This document shows positions 16,741 through 25,238 of a DNA stretch of 54,971 bases, piece by piece. The notes beneath the pieces were generated by a model that was not told the origin of the DNA, made no database searches, and was given only the letters and a program-made list of their open reading frames with translations. Both the position numbers and the translations under genes were made by a program. Source of the DNA: Candidatus Avimonas merdigallinarum (GTDB lineage Bacteria > Bacillota > Clostridia > Oscillospirales > Acutalibacteraceae); assembly GCA_904377855.1 (NCBI GenBank), contig CAJFGS010000017.1, positions 816-55,786 of the forward strand, read 5' to 3'. Position 1 is the first letter of the stretch; the number at the start of each line of letters is the position of its first letter.

Positions 16741-17244
16741 CTTAACCTCCTTTCCGGCAGCAGGCATGCAGCAGAATTCCTCACGACCTCATAGTTATTA
16801 TACAACTTTTCACAGAAAATCCCCCTGCAGCGCCTTGCCGGCCTGTTTTATTTCAGACTTTTGATTTCAAAAAAGACGCCTAACCGCCGGACCATTTCCT
16901 ACGCTCATTTCGACCGTGTATTTGCAGGCTGCCGCTGTGCGGCATTTCATCTGTGGGCGTGCTCGATAAGAATGTCATGGCACACTGTCCGCAAATCCTG
17001 TATAACTCCCGGCGGGGGCTATTCAGTTTTCAAAGTACAAAGATGAACGTTGCTCTTGCTTGTCCGTTCATCTATAAACATGCCGTAGCATTCCGATTTT
17101 CTGCAAAAATCAGAAAACACTATATACAGAGAATTAATGCTTGACAATCTCAATATATAGTGGTATAGTGTTTCTGTAATTGATTTTTGTGCGATTTCCT
17201 TTCATGGAACAGCGGATTTGTTGCCGCCTTGCACACTTTGTTGA
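16741..17244. other. regulatory intergenic region of the mobile element
   Basis: About 500 bases between the divergent xis-int pair and the rightward early genes, AT-rich, with no convincing gene. It contains the probable minus-strand promoter of xis (TATAAT near 16800), a perfect sigma-A promoter on the plus strand (17141-17169) and a 9-bp inverted repeat that brackets that promoter. Confidence 0.6.
17116..17172 (+). promoter_or_regulatory. strong promoter with flanking operator-like dyad
   Basis: TTGACA at 17141-17146, a 17-base spacer and TATAGT at 17164-17169. An inverted repeat AACACTATA (about 17117) / TATAGTGTT (about 17164) brackets the -35 element, with the right half covering the -10. 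This looks like a repressor-controlled early promoter of the mobile element. The repressor is not identified. Confidence 0.75.
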
Positions 17245-17472
17245 TTGTTTGTATTGATAGTCAGTAGGATATTTGCGTCAACCGGCGCATTTCTTACTGG
17301 CTTTTTTGTCGTTAACCTTATTATTTATATAGCGAGAATGACACCGGCCCACAGCCCTGTGGACGACATTACCGTTGCTGCGGTTTTAGGTGTTATTCTC
17401 GCTTTTTTTATTGCCCAAAAAGCCTCACGGCTTTTGGATAAATATTTTTCAGAAAGGTGGAGCTATGAATGA
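17245..17472 (+). CDS. small two-helix membrane protein of the mobile element
   Basis: A 75-aa frame opening with TTG at 17245 has two hydrophobic segments (about 3-30 and 44-58) and a charged C-terminus (DKYFSERWSYE). No ribosome binding site is evident near the TTG, so the true start is uncertain and the gene may be decayed. Support comes from context: it follows the strong promoter and its TGA overlaps the ATG of the next small gene as ATGA. Function unknown. Confidence 0.45.
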   Translation: MFVLIVSRIFASTGAFLTGFFVVNLIIYIARMTPAHSPVDDITVAAVLGVILAFFIAQKASRLLDKYFSERWSYE

Positions 17473-17633
17473 GAAGACGAATCTACCGGCGTTACAAAAG
17501 ACGGACGCCAAGACCTGCGATTCTCAAGCAACAAATTCTAAGAAAGGAGGCTCAAAAACGCGCCAAGTACCCGATGCGTCTCATTTATCTGCCGTCGTCT
17601 TATGTGCGGCACGCACGAAAGCGAGGCGCATAG
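17469..17633 (+). CDS. 54-aa arginine/lysine-rich protein
   Basis: A short gene starting ATG at 17469, overlapping the preceding TGA as ATGA, with GGTGG 9 bases upstream, and ending with TAG 3 bases before the YqaJ-like gene. The product is extremely basic (MRRRIYRRYKRRTPRP..., about a third Arg/Lys), suggesting nucleic-acid binding. I prefer this frame to the competing one from 17465 (73 aa) because of its start/stop coupling with both neighbours and its coherent composition. No family recognised. Confidence 0.5.
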   Translation: MRRRIYRRYKRRTPRPAILKQQILRKEAQKRAKYPMRLIYLPSSYVRHARKRGA

Positions 17634-17636
17634 AGT

Positions 17637-18692
17637 ATGGCAAGTTTACCACAAGCCTATGTGCCTGCGGTGTTGGTGGATACTGACGGACTGCCGGAGG
17701 AGACATGGCTGGAGTACCGACGCAAAGGAATCGGCGGCAGCGACGCCGCTGCTATTCTGGGGGTCTCCCCGTTTGCTACCGCTCGGGATCTTTATTACGA
17801 CAAACTGAACTTGGTCGGGTATGAAGATCGTGAGAGCAACTGGGTAGCCAAAAAGGTGGGGCATCTGCTGGAAGATTTGGTAGCTGAGATTTTTCATGTA
17901 AAAACGGGATATCGAATTTATCAAATCAAAAAAATGTTTTATCATCCACTGCATTCCTTCATGCTGGCGGACATTGACTATTTCATTGATCTGCCGAATG
18001 GGAAAAGAGCCATCTTGGAAATCAAAACGACGCATTATCAGGCAAAAGACCATTGGTGGCGTGACGGAGAAGAAGTTGTCCCGATCAACTATGAGGTTCA
18101 AGGCCGCCATTATATGTGTGTTATGAACGTTGACGAAGTGTTTTTCTGCTGCCTGTACAGCAACAGTGAAAATGATGTCATCATAAGGCACATTGTGCGG
18201 GATATGGCCTATGAACACGAATTGATTGCGCTGGAGGAAGATTTCTGGACGAATCATGTTCAAAGCAGGATCCCGCCTCCTTATACGGAAGATGGCGAGT
18301 TGATTTTAGACAGTGTTAGAAATCATTTCGGCCCTGCCAACCCTGACGCGCCGGAGGTGGAATTAAGCCTGCCGCTGGCGAGCAGTGTCATCCGTTTTAT
18401 CGAACTGCAGGCGCAGAAAAAGCAAATCGATGCGCAGTCGAAGGCACTGGAAAATGAGATGAAGCGTATCCAGGGCCGCATTGTCGCGGAGATGGGAAGA
18501 AGCTGCACAGCGGTTTGTTCTGTTGGAGATGAATCCTATACGATCACCTATAATCCGGTTCGTAAAGCAACCATCAACAAGGAGGGACTTACCCGGCTTC
18601 AAGCGCAGCATCCGGATATTTATGAGGAATATGTTACTGTCTCGGAAAGCAGAAGATTTTATGTCAAAAGGCCGCAGGAAAACGCGGCTTAA
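17637..18692 (+). CDS. YqaJ-type viral recombinase (phage exonuclease)
   Basis: A 351-aa lambda-exonuclease/YqaJ-like nuclease of phage recombination modules, resecting double-stranded ends to feed a single-strand annealing protein. Landmarks are RRKGIGGSDAAAILG near residue 30, ESNWVAKKVGHLLEDLVAE, and the PD-(D/E)xK core MLADIDYF...AILEIKTTHY with Asp, Glu and Lys in place, then VQGRHYM. A coiled segment (about 255-285, AQKKQIDAQSKALENEMKR) precedes the C-terminal domain, as in other YqaJ proteins. Start ATG at 17637; the upstream GAGG is modest. No RecT or Erf partner gene is visible after it, so the module is incomplete. Confidence 0.88.
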   Translation: MASLPQAYVPAVLVDTDGLPEETWLEYRRKGIGGSDAAAILGVSPFATARDLYYDKLNLVGYEDRESNWVAKKVGHLLEDLVAEIFHVKTGYRIYQIKKMFYHPLHSFMLADIDYFIDLPNGKRAILEIKTTHYQAKDHWWRDGEEVVPINYEVQGRHYMCVMNVDEVFFCCLYSNSENDVIIRHIVRDMAYEHELIALEEDFWTNHVQSRIPPPYTEDGELILDSVRNHFGPANPDAPEVELSLPLASSVIRFIELQAQKKQIDAQSKALENEMKRIQGRIVAEMGRSCTAVCSVGDESYTITYNPVRKATINKEGLTRLQAQHPDIYEEYVTVSESRRFYVKRPQENAA

Positions 18693-18718
18693 TTTTTTTA
18701 TGGAAGGAAGTCTTAACT

Positions 18719-18937
18719 ATGGAAAATCAAAGTCATATCGGGTCCGCCGGTCTGGGAGTCCTCGGAGTGCTGACGATCATTTTCGTCGTTTTGAAGCTGC
18801 TCCACATTATTGAGTGGTCTTGGCTGCTTGTTTTCTCACCGGCCTTAATCGGCTTGGCGCTGAAAATCATTCTGATTATCGGCGCTGTCCTGATGGTTAT
18901 GCTGGGAACAAGGAGAGGGAGGAAGTCAAAGAAATGA
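18719..18937 (+). CDS. transmembrane Fragile-X-F-like phage protein
   Basis: A 72-aa membrane protein with two helices around the motif LTIIFVVLKLLHIIEWSWLLVFSP and a basic tail (TRRGRKSKK). The WSW-containing layout matches the small 'transmembrane Fragile-X-F' proteins common in clostridial phages. AGGAAG precedes the ATG. It is the last phage-type gene; about 33 bases after its stop the sequence switches into the truncated surface-protein gene on the other strand. Confidence 0.75.
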   Translation: MENQSHIGSAGLGVLGVLTIIFVVLKLLHIIEWSWLLVFSPALIGLALKIILIIGAVLMVMLGTRRGRKSKK

Positions 18938-20314
18938 GTTATATGGGTACTTATGACCGGACGATTTTCTATAGGTGCCTGTGTGGTTCTCATCCTTTGT
19001 CTTGTTGTTGGTCTGAAGCAGCAGGATCGGGTAAACGGTCTGGCCGTCAACCGCCGTCTGAGCGGTATATTCCACGCTCACCTTCACCCACTCGTCCGTC
19101 TTCTCGTCGATGACGCCGCTCGCTGCGGTAAAGGTTGTATCACGATAGGGTATAATCGCCTTTGGTCCCATATCCGTACCCGCGAAAGCGGAGTTCCCGT
19201 TGGGATAGCCGGTGCTTCTGTTGCTGGGCGCGACAAAAAGCTGTAACTCCTTGCCGTCGGTTTCTTCCACCTTGTAGTCGAAGGTAATGGTGTAGGTGAC
19301 GCCGGCCGTCCCCACAAACTTTGATTTGGCGGTGGGGTCATAGAGGTTCAGCACGGCGTTGGCGTTGTAGTTTTCGTTGTTGCTCTCCGTGTCGTAAGTG
19401 AGGCGGACGGCGGTGTTGCCGTCCTGCTTCGCCATTTCCGCATGGCTTCCGCGGCCATTGCCGGCAGACCAGTTCTCAGCGGTGCTGGAGTAATAGTCTG
19501 AGCCGTTGGAATCCTGATAGGTTTCCTCAAAGTCGAGTTTGATCGGTTCGGGAGCAATAATGGCTGGTTCTCTGATTTGAATATTGTCGATCAAAACGGA
19601 GGCATAGGCGCCTGTGTGGTTCTCATCCTTTGTCTTGTTGTTGGTCTGAAGCAGCAGGATCGGATAAACGGTCTGGCCGTCAACCGCCGTCTGAGCGGTA
19701 TACTCCACACTGACGGTAACCCATCCATCCGTTTTTTCACTGATCACGTTGCTTGCTGCGGTAAAGGTTGTTTCACGGTAGGGCATGACTGCCTTTGGTC
19801 CCATATCCGTACCCGCGAAAGCGGGATTCCAGCCGGGATAATCCTTGCTCCTGTTGCTGGGTGCGACGAAAAGCTGTAAATTCTTGCCGTCGGTTTCCTC
19901 GACCTTGTAGTCAAAGGTAATGGTGTAGGTGATGCCAGCCGTCCCTGCAAACTTTGATTTGGCAGCGGGGTTATAGAGGTTCAGCACAGCGTTGGCGTTG
20001 TAGTTTTCGCCGTTCTCGGAGTCATAGGTGAGGCGGACGGCTGTGTTGTCCTCCTGGCTCACCATTTCCGCATGGCTTCCGCGTCCATTGCTGGCAGACC
20101 AGTTCTCGGCGGTGCTGGAGTAATAATCGGATCCGTCGGCATTCTGGTAGGTGTCCTCAAAGTCGAGAGATACCACTGGTATGGCAGCCTTATTTAAAGA
20201 AGAGTTTGTACTGCCAACCACCTTGAATCCTGAGGCATGAGCCATCGTCAGAAGAAAGCCCGCCGACAGGGCGAAGGCTGCGGCGCGCTTTAATGTAGAC
20301 AATGCTTTTTTCAT
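18926..20314 (-). pseudogene. secreted two-repeat binding-module protein, 3'-truncated
   Basis: A 462-aa product with a signal peptide (MKKALSTLKRAAAFALSAGFLL) and two strongly similar repeats of about 210 residues, each a beta-sandwich module resembling family 4/9-type carbohydrate-binding domains: opening LDFE(D/E)TYQ, then YTITFDYKVEETDGK, FVAPSNRS and PILLLQTNNKTKDENHTG. Repeat 1 finishes with ASVLIDNIQIREP; repeat 2 breaks off right after DENHTG and continues with 17 unrelated residues to a stop. Identity to repeat 1 ends at about 18,971, which marks a recombination junction with the phage remnant. The gene follows the YgjV-like gene. It probably has lost any C-terminal anchor, so I call it disrupted, though a shortened secreted product could be made. 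Confidence 0.75.
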
Positions 20315-20338
20315 GGATTTTCCTGCCTTTCTTTTAGT

Positions 20339-20842
20339 TTATTGTTTATATGCTTTTATCAGCGAAAACAATATGGAAAGGATGGCGATGCTTTCGTTAA
20401 CGACTCCGAGCCACGAGCCAACGAAAATATCATATAGAAGAAAAAACGCAGATACCGGAACGGAAAGTAGCTTTGTTAAGACAGGCCTTCGCAGCCAAAG
20501 CGAAACGGTGACCAGCGCGGACGCCGTTATCGGTAATATGTCAATAGGGGTACGGAAAGAGGCAAATCCTAAGGCAAAATTCATGGTAATAAACAAGAGC
20601 GGCCAAGCGGTATGGTTCGCCCACTTCTGTTCCTCCCGGTTTGCGAAAACAAGTTCCCGGAATATACCGACAAAATTGGGAATCGCGCCTCCGATGGCGC
20701 CGAGACATAGATAATGAAATACCCAGCACACATCGGCGCAGAATTTACAAGCTAAAAGTTTTTTGCGGTTTTGCTGCTGATAGAGAAAAAACAGCGACAG
20801 CATGGCGCCTATTCCGAAAAAATAGGACAGTATGTACAGCAT
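20339..20842 (-). CDS. YgjV-family inner membrane protein
   Basis: A 167-aa membrane protein with about five to six helices. The segment CKFCADVCWVFHYLCLGAIGGAIPN and the following R..VF are typical of the YgjV family (bacterial inner membrane protein family), whose function is unknown. The ATG at 20842 has a weak AAGAG upstream. It precedes the repeat-containing secreted protein by 24 bases on the same strand and is divergent from the interrupted AraC gene, which is the natural candidate regulator of the pair. Confidence 0.8.
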   Translation of the reverse strand: MLYILSYFFGIGAMLSLFFLYQQQNRKKLLACKFCADVCWVFHYLCLGAIGGAIPNFVGIFRELVFANREEQKWANHTAWPLLFITMNFALGFASFRTPIDILPITASALVTVSLWLRRPVLTKLLSVPVSAFFLLYDIFVGSWLGVVNESIAILSILFSLIKAYKQ

Positions 20843-21023
20843 AACAATCTCTTTTTTGTGATTTAAATTGTGCTATATTAATGATATACTATATTCGATA
20901 TTCAATACAAGGCAGGATTTTGATTTAAATTGACACTATCTTGCGAGAGGGCGTAATAAGAATGAATATCCGCTATGATGTATACGAACAATATAAAAAT
21001 AAAGAAAATCTTGAAGATTCTCC

Positions 21024-22368
21024 GGTAGTGTCAAGAGTTTTGCGCAAAAAGGTTTGCAGGTTCTGGCATGAATGAAGTCAGCCAGCAATGGAGGTATCCT
21101 CAATGGCAGCCTCCAGGTGCTTCATATTCATGTATTTCTTGTTGCCCCACTGGGTGCCCGCCACATGGCGCAGTCGGGCACAGACCAGCATAAGAGCGGA
21201 ATTACCGTCCGGGAAACTACCCACCACGCGGGTACGGCGGCGGATCTCCCGGTTCAGCCTCTCAATGACATTGTTGGTGCGGATGCGAGTCCAGTGCTCG
21301 CTGGGAAAATCGCAGTAGGTCAGCGTTTCTTCAATGCCGTCCTCCACTTTCTTGGCAGCTTCCTTCAGCTTCATAGAGCGCAGCTCTTCCACCACCGCTT
21401 TAGCCTTCTCCCGGGCGGCTTTCTTGCTCTCCTGGGCGTGGATCGCCTTGAGCATCTTGGCTACCAACTTCACCTTGGAGCGAGGTGTGACCGAGAACAC
21501 ATTGCGGTAGAAGTGGACGGTACACCGCTGGTATTTGGCCTCAGGAAACACTTCGCCCACAGCCTCCAGCATACCAAGACACTTGTCTCCAACGATGAGT
21601 TTTACGCCGTCCAGGCCACGGCCACGCAGCCACTGGAAGAAGCTGACCCAGCTGGCCCTGTCCTCTTTCATGCCCTCTGCGGCACCAAGAACTTCACGAT
21701 AGCCGTCCTCATTGACCGCAATCGCCACCAGAATGGCCACATTTTCAAACTCTCCGCCCCAATTACGGCGCAGGTAGATCCCATCCACATAGACATACGG
21801 ATACCGCCCGCCTTGCAGAGGACGGTTCCGCCAATCCTCGATGTGGACATACGCTTTCCTGTTCAGCTCACTGATGGTGGAGGGAGAGACCTTGCTACCC
21901 CAGAGGGCCTCCGTGATGTCCTCCACACGCCGGACGGACACGCCTGCCAGGTACATCTCGATCAGGGCTTCTTCCACACTGCTCTCCCGACGGCGATACC
22001 GCTCAATAATGGCTGTCTCAAAGGAGATTCCCTTGAGCTTGGGCACCTTGAGGGTAACATCTCCGGAAGTGGTGGTAAGGTTTCGGCTGTAGTGGCCGCT
22101 CCGGTAGCCCTGGCGCTGCTCATTACGCTCGTACCGGGCTGCCTGGGTCAGTTTCTCTGCCTCGGCCTCCAGCAGCCCGTTGAGCGTTTCCTCTACGCTG
22201 CCTCGCACCAGCTCCTTGATTTGACCCTTGATTACTTCCTCGTTTAGCTGTACAATCTTCTCGGACATGGTTTGCTCTCTCCTTTCAGAATGGTGTGTCG
22301 CAACTTCATTCTACCAGAGTTCTGCAAACCATGTCTTTTTATTTTTGCGAAACTTATTCTACCTTATC
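21024..22368 (-). mobile_element. IS256-family insertion sequence
   Basis: An insertion sequence of 1345 bp bounded by imperfect inverted repeats (left GGTAGTGTCAAGAGTTTTG, right end complement GATAAGGTAGAATAAG; both lead into GCAAAAA and later TTTGCAG and GAATGAAG) and flanked by the exact 8-bp direct repeat GATTCTCC at 21016-21023 and 22369-22376. Its GC content is above that of the flanks. It carries one intact transposase gene on the minus strand, opposite to the interrupted AraC gene. Confidence 0.93.
21078..22268 (-). CDS. IS256-family transposase
   Basis: A 396-aa mutator-type DDE transposase, full length for the family. The acidic triad is visible as D162 (YVYVDGIY), D228 (LIVGDKCLG) and E336 (NNVIERLNREIRRRTR), with the CxxH-like YQRCTVHFYRN segment between the second D and the E. 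The ATG at 22268 has AAAGGAGAG upstream. No frameshift or stop is seen, so the element is probably still mobile. Confidence 0.97.
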   Translation of the reverse strand: MSEKIVQLNEEVIKGQIKELVRGSVEETLNGLLEAEAEKLTQAARYERNEQRQGYRSGHYSRNLTTTSGDVTLKVPKLKGISFETAIIERYRRRESSVEEALIEMYLAGVSVRRVEDITEALWGSKVSPSTISELNRKAYVHIEDWRNRPLQGGRYPYVYVDGIYLRRNWGGEFENVAILVAIAVNEDGYREVLGAAEGMKEDRASWVSFFQWLRGRGLDGVKLIVGDKCLGMLEAVGEVFPEAKYQRCTVHFYRNVFSVTPRSKVKLVAKMLKAIHAQESKKAAREKAKAVVEELRSMKLKEAAKKVEDGIEETLTYCDFPSEHWTRIRTNNVIERLNREIRRRTRVVGSFPDGNSALMLVCARLRHVAGTQWGNKKYMNMKHLEAAIEDTSIAG

Positions 22369-23244
22369 GATTCTCCTTGCGTGATATATGACAAGATAAG
22401 AAAAGAGCACCATAACTGCGGCACATGCGCGAATCGGCATGAAAACCTGGAAATTCAGCTTTGCATAGGCGGCGAGGGATATGTCCTCATCGGCGGTGAA
22501 AGATACGATATGGAAGAAAACCGCATGGTCATCGTGAACACCAATCAGATCCACTATACGGGTACAGAAACTGAATTAACCTATTATCCCATGATTCTCG
22601 ATACGGAATTCTGCAAAAGAGCCGATATAGACTGTTCTTCTCTTGACTTTGCCCCCACCATAGACAGCAAAATGGCGGTGAACCTGTTCAATGAAGTAGT
22701 CAACCTGTATTATGCAGATGGGATTCCTTTCAAAAAGGCGAAACTACAAGCGGCGTTATTAAATCTGCTAATCGAGCTTATCGAACATCATGTCGCCCCC
22801 GGCAATACTGCGCTCAAGGCTAATAATGGAAGCAGTCTTTCATTTAGCCAGGTAAAAAACGCCATACGGTTTATCCGGGAGCACTATGCAGAAAAGCTCA
22901 CGCTTGAGAGGATCGCAGAAAACTCATTGACCGACAAGTATAGCCTTTCTCGAAAATTTAAGGAATTAACAGGTCAGACTGTTGTGCAGTTTATAAACGC
23001 TTACCGCTGTGAAAGGACAAAAGAACTGATACGAGATGGCATGCCGATCAGCGAGGCCGCCGCACAGTGTGGATTCAACAACATGTCTTTCTTTACCAAG
23101 ATTTTTAAAAAATATACAGCTAGGCTTCCCTCCGATTATAAAAGGAAGTAACCAGCTATTGGTTACTCGCCGCTGCTAAATCTTAGCGCCTTTACTGCTG
23201 CATGATTGTCCATGTTTATTATATTATTTTTCCCTTGCAGGTTC

Positions 23245-23430
23245 ATAGGAAAGTTCTGGGGATTAAACGTAAGGGGGCGCTTGTAAAACGGCTCCATTTA
23301 AGCATGTCTTCGGTTTCTTATCCTAGTCAAACGTGCTATCCGGGATCTGGAAAGGGCGGAGCTGCTTCGCGGGGAAGCGTGCTACCGAAAAAACGGGAGC
23401 GCCACCTCCCATCGGCATTATTTTCTTTAA
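23245..23430 (+). pseudogene. frameshifted remnant of an HTH DNA-binding protein
   Basis: In one frame the DNA reads ALVKRLHLSMSSVS and, after a shift near 23,320, another frame reads VKRAIRDLERAELLRGEACY and then RKNGSATSHRHYFL before TAA at 23428. Joined, this matches the last part of helix-turn-helix proteins common on clostridial mobile elements, in which '...LHLSxSTVKRAxxDLExAGLxR...RKNGSxTSNRYxL' is typical. No start region survives. The rest of the 23152-23641 gap holds only a hairpin. Confidence 0.45.
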
Positions 23431-23568
23431 ACCGGCCGTTCAAAACGTATGGCCGCCAAGGAGGAAATGTGTCCATTTAATGGACTGAGGGGAGGTTCAT
23501 TGTGCCCCCTTGAATCTCCCGCTTAAAGAATTTGTTTCCGCAGAAAAGAAAGGACACAGGAGTTTTAA

Positions 23569-23621
23569 GCAAACGGCCGCGCCACTCCCCAAACCAGCGG
23601 AGAGTTGGCGCGGCCGTTTGC
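23569..23621 (-). terminator. 16-bp perfect hairpin downstream of the MFS gene
   Basis: GCAAACGGCCGCGCCA (23569-23584) and TGGCGCGGCCGTTTGC (23606-23621) are perfect complements with a 21-base loop, 20 bases past the MFS stop. On the minus strand it is followed by TTAAAAC rather than a clean T-run, so terminator function is likely but not certain. Confidence 0.6.
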
Positions 23622-23641
23622 GGTCGCTTGAATTTTCTATG

Positions 23642-24898
23642 CTAATTTTCCCGATTAGGACAACGTTTTTTATCGATAAACCGCCGCCAGGGCAGACTGG
23701 CCGCAAAAGAAACGACAAAGCCAAGTAGGCACAGCGCAAGCAGTAACCCGTTCACACATTCCCATCCCCAGTTCCCGGCAGCGAACCCCAGCCCCCAGCC
23801 GGACAGCGCGCTTCCCAAATAGGCCGCGGAATTTGTCAGCCCCGCTATCGTGGAGGAGCGGCCCGACTCCGTATAATGGCATGGCACATAGCTGATCAGG
23901 ATGGTGTTAATCCCTGTGGCCAGTACGCTTACCAATGCATAAAAAACGATGTTGGCGACCGGAAGGAAAGAGCCAAGCAAAATGATCAACAGCATTCCGA
24001 CGGCAGAGCAGGCGAATAGTCTGCCGCAGTTTACCATGTCGTTACTTTTGGAATGCCTTTCGATCCCTTTTAGCATCCACACCGATGTACTGTTCATGAG
24101 CGGTATGGCCGCGGATAAAAAGACCGCATGAGCCGCTTCTATATGTAAGCTGTCCATTGTCATCTGCGGCAGCCAGGTCAGAAGTCCATTTTGGAGAATT
24201 CCCATCAGCAGGATAGCGAATAAAATGAGCGGCAGGCCCGACCTCCAATACAGCGTGCTCTGTGGAATTGCAGGGCGAGAGACGGAACCGGCTAAACGCT
24301 GCTCTTTTCTAACCCTAACCGGTCCCGTGGTGTGTGAGACTATCAGCCAGCCAACAGCGCTGAGTCCGCCCATAACGGCCGGCACAAAAAAGGACAATCT
24401 CCAGGAAAAACGGGCAATCAGCCACGCCGTCAGCAGATATGTGCCCGCCTGCCCGAAGGCTGTACAATAAGAGAAGACACGCATCGTTCCGCGCAGCCGC
24501 TCTTTGGATACATACAGCGACAGCAGCTGGACTATCGGTCCCCAGTAGAGAGAACTGCTGATACCGTTCAATCCCCACGCCAGACGCATAACGGAAATAT
24601 CGCTGGAGACTCCCATCAGCACATTGCTGGCAGTGGAACCCAAAATCCCACAGAAAACCAGCGCCTTGGGATTCAGCCTGTCCCCCAGAAATCCGCTGAA
24701 AAACTGCCCGAAACCATAGGTGGCAAACAGAATGGAGGCTATTAGACCCATCTCATGTATATCCAAGTCCTCCGTCTGACCAATCACAACCATTGCCGCC
24801 GAATAATTGTAACGAAGAAAATAGTTGATAAAATAAACACTCCACCCCATAATGGCTATTTGCCAACAGGGCTCCAAACGTTTTATCCCTCGATGCAA
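23642..24898 (-). CDS. MFS transporter, organophosphate antiporter-like
   Basis: A 418-aa major facilitator with 12 predicted helices. The opening WQIAIMGWSVYFINYFLRYNYSAA and the loop FGQFFSGFLGDRLNPK resemble the OPA group (glycerol-3-phosphate/hexose-phosphate antiporters); the cargo cannot be read from sequence. I choose the TTG at 24898 because AAAGGAG lies 9 bases upstream; a GTG at 24925 adds nine residues but has no ribosome site. It is separated by 340 bases from the glycosidase genes on the same strand, so co-regulation with them is possible but unproven. Confidence 0.8.
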   Translation of the reverse strand: MHRGIKRLEPCWQIAIMGWSVYFINYFLRYNYSAAMVVIGQTEDLDIHEMGLIASILFATYGFGQFFSGFLGDRLNPKALVFCGILGSTASNVLMGVSSDISVMRLAWGLNGISSSLYWGPIVQLLSLYVSKERLRGTMRVFSYCTAFGQAGTYLLTAWLIARFSWRLSFFVPAVMGGLSAVGWLIVSHTTGPVRVRKEQRLAGSVSRPAIPQSTLYWRSGLPLILFAILLMGILQNGLLTWLPQMTMDSLHIEAAHAVFLSAAIPLMNSTSVWMLKGIERHSKSNDMVNCGRLFACSAVGMLLIILLGSFLPVANIVFYALVSVLATGINTILISYVPCHYTESGRSSTIAGLTNSAAYLGSALSGWGLGFAAGNWGWECVNGLLLALCLLGFVVSFAASLPWRRFIDKKRCPNREN

Positions 24899-25238
24899 AA
24901 AATCTTGGCTCCTTTCCCTGTACACACAGAAACCGGTATTTCCCGCTCTGTAACAAAAGACGTGTTGACTGCCTCTCTCCCAGCCTCCTACTCAGGCTAA
25001 GAAAGGGTGGTGCGTATATCTACAGAATGGGTCTGCCGTCAGAACGGTTCGGAAATCCGGCGGATGATTCTTAAGCGGCACAATGAAAGGCGCTGGTTTC
25101 AAGCGGGAAAAGCGGCGGACATCTTCTCTTTCTGAACTAGAAGCCCTTTTTCCATTCCTCATCAGCAAAAACAACCTCATTTTTCATAGGCAGGGATAAA
25201 CCGGTTCGTTATTACCTGCCAACCGGATACCAACCGCC
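24899..25238. other. gap between esterase and MFS genes
   Basis: No convincing gene. A plus-strand frame from about 25010 to 25132 (TEWVCRQNGSEIRRMILKRH...AADIFSF) has plausible protein-like composition and may be a remnant or a small gene, but neither start nor family is clear. No clear promoter for the MFS gene could be picked out. Confidence 0.35.

Larger units (their letters stand above)
20962..23151 (+). pseudogene. AraC-family regulator split by an IS256-type element
   Basis: The first 20 codons (20962-21023, MNIRYDVYEQYKNKENLEDS) and the rest (22377-23151) join perfectly into one 278-aa AraC-type regulator when the insertion and one copy of the 8-bp target duplication GATTCTCC are removed: 62 + 775 bases = 279 codons including the stop. 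The N-terminal part is a cupin-like sensor (ENLEIQLCIGGEGYVLIGG); the C-terminal part has two HTH motifs (LTLERIAENSLTDKYSLSRK and ISEAAAQCGFNNMSFFTKIF). The C-terminal fragment may still be expressed, but it lacks its native start. Divergent from the ygjV-like and secreted-repeat genes, also damaged, so the whole module appears inactivated. Confidence 0.9.

Noticed and set aside
17465..17686. 73-aa frame starting four bases before the basic protein
   Set aside because: It overlaps the exonuclease gene by 50 bases and lacks the tight coupling of the alternative frame, although its ribosome site is equally good.
17637..18692. Complete phage recombination system
   Set aside because: Only the YqaJ-type exonuclease is present; no annealing protein or single-strand binding protein follows.
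25010..25132. Small plus-strand frame ending AADIFSF
   Set aside because: Composition looks protein-like but there is no clear start or homologous family; kept only as a note in the gap entry.
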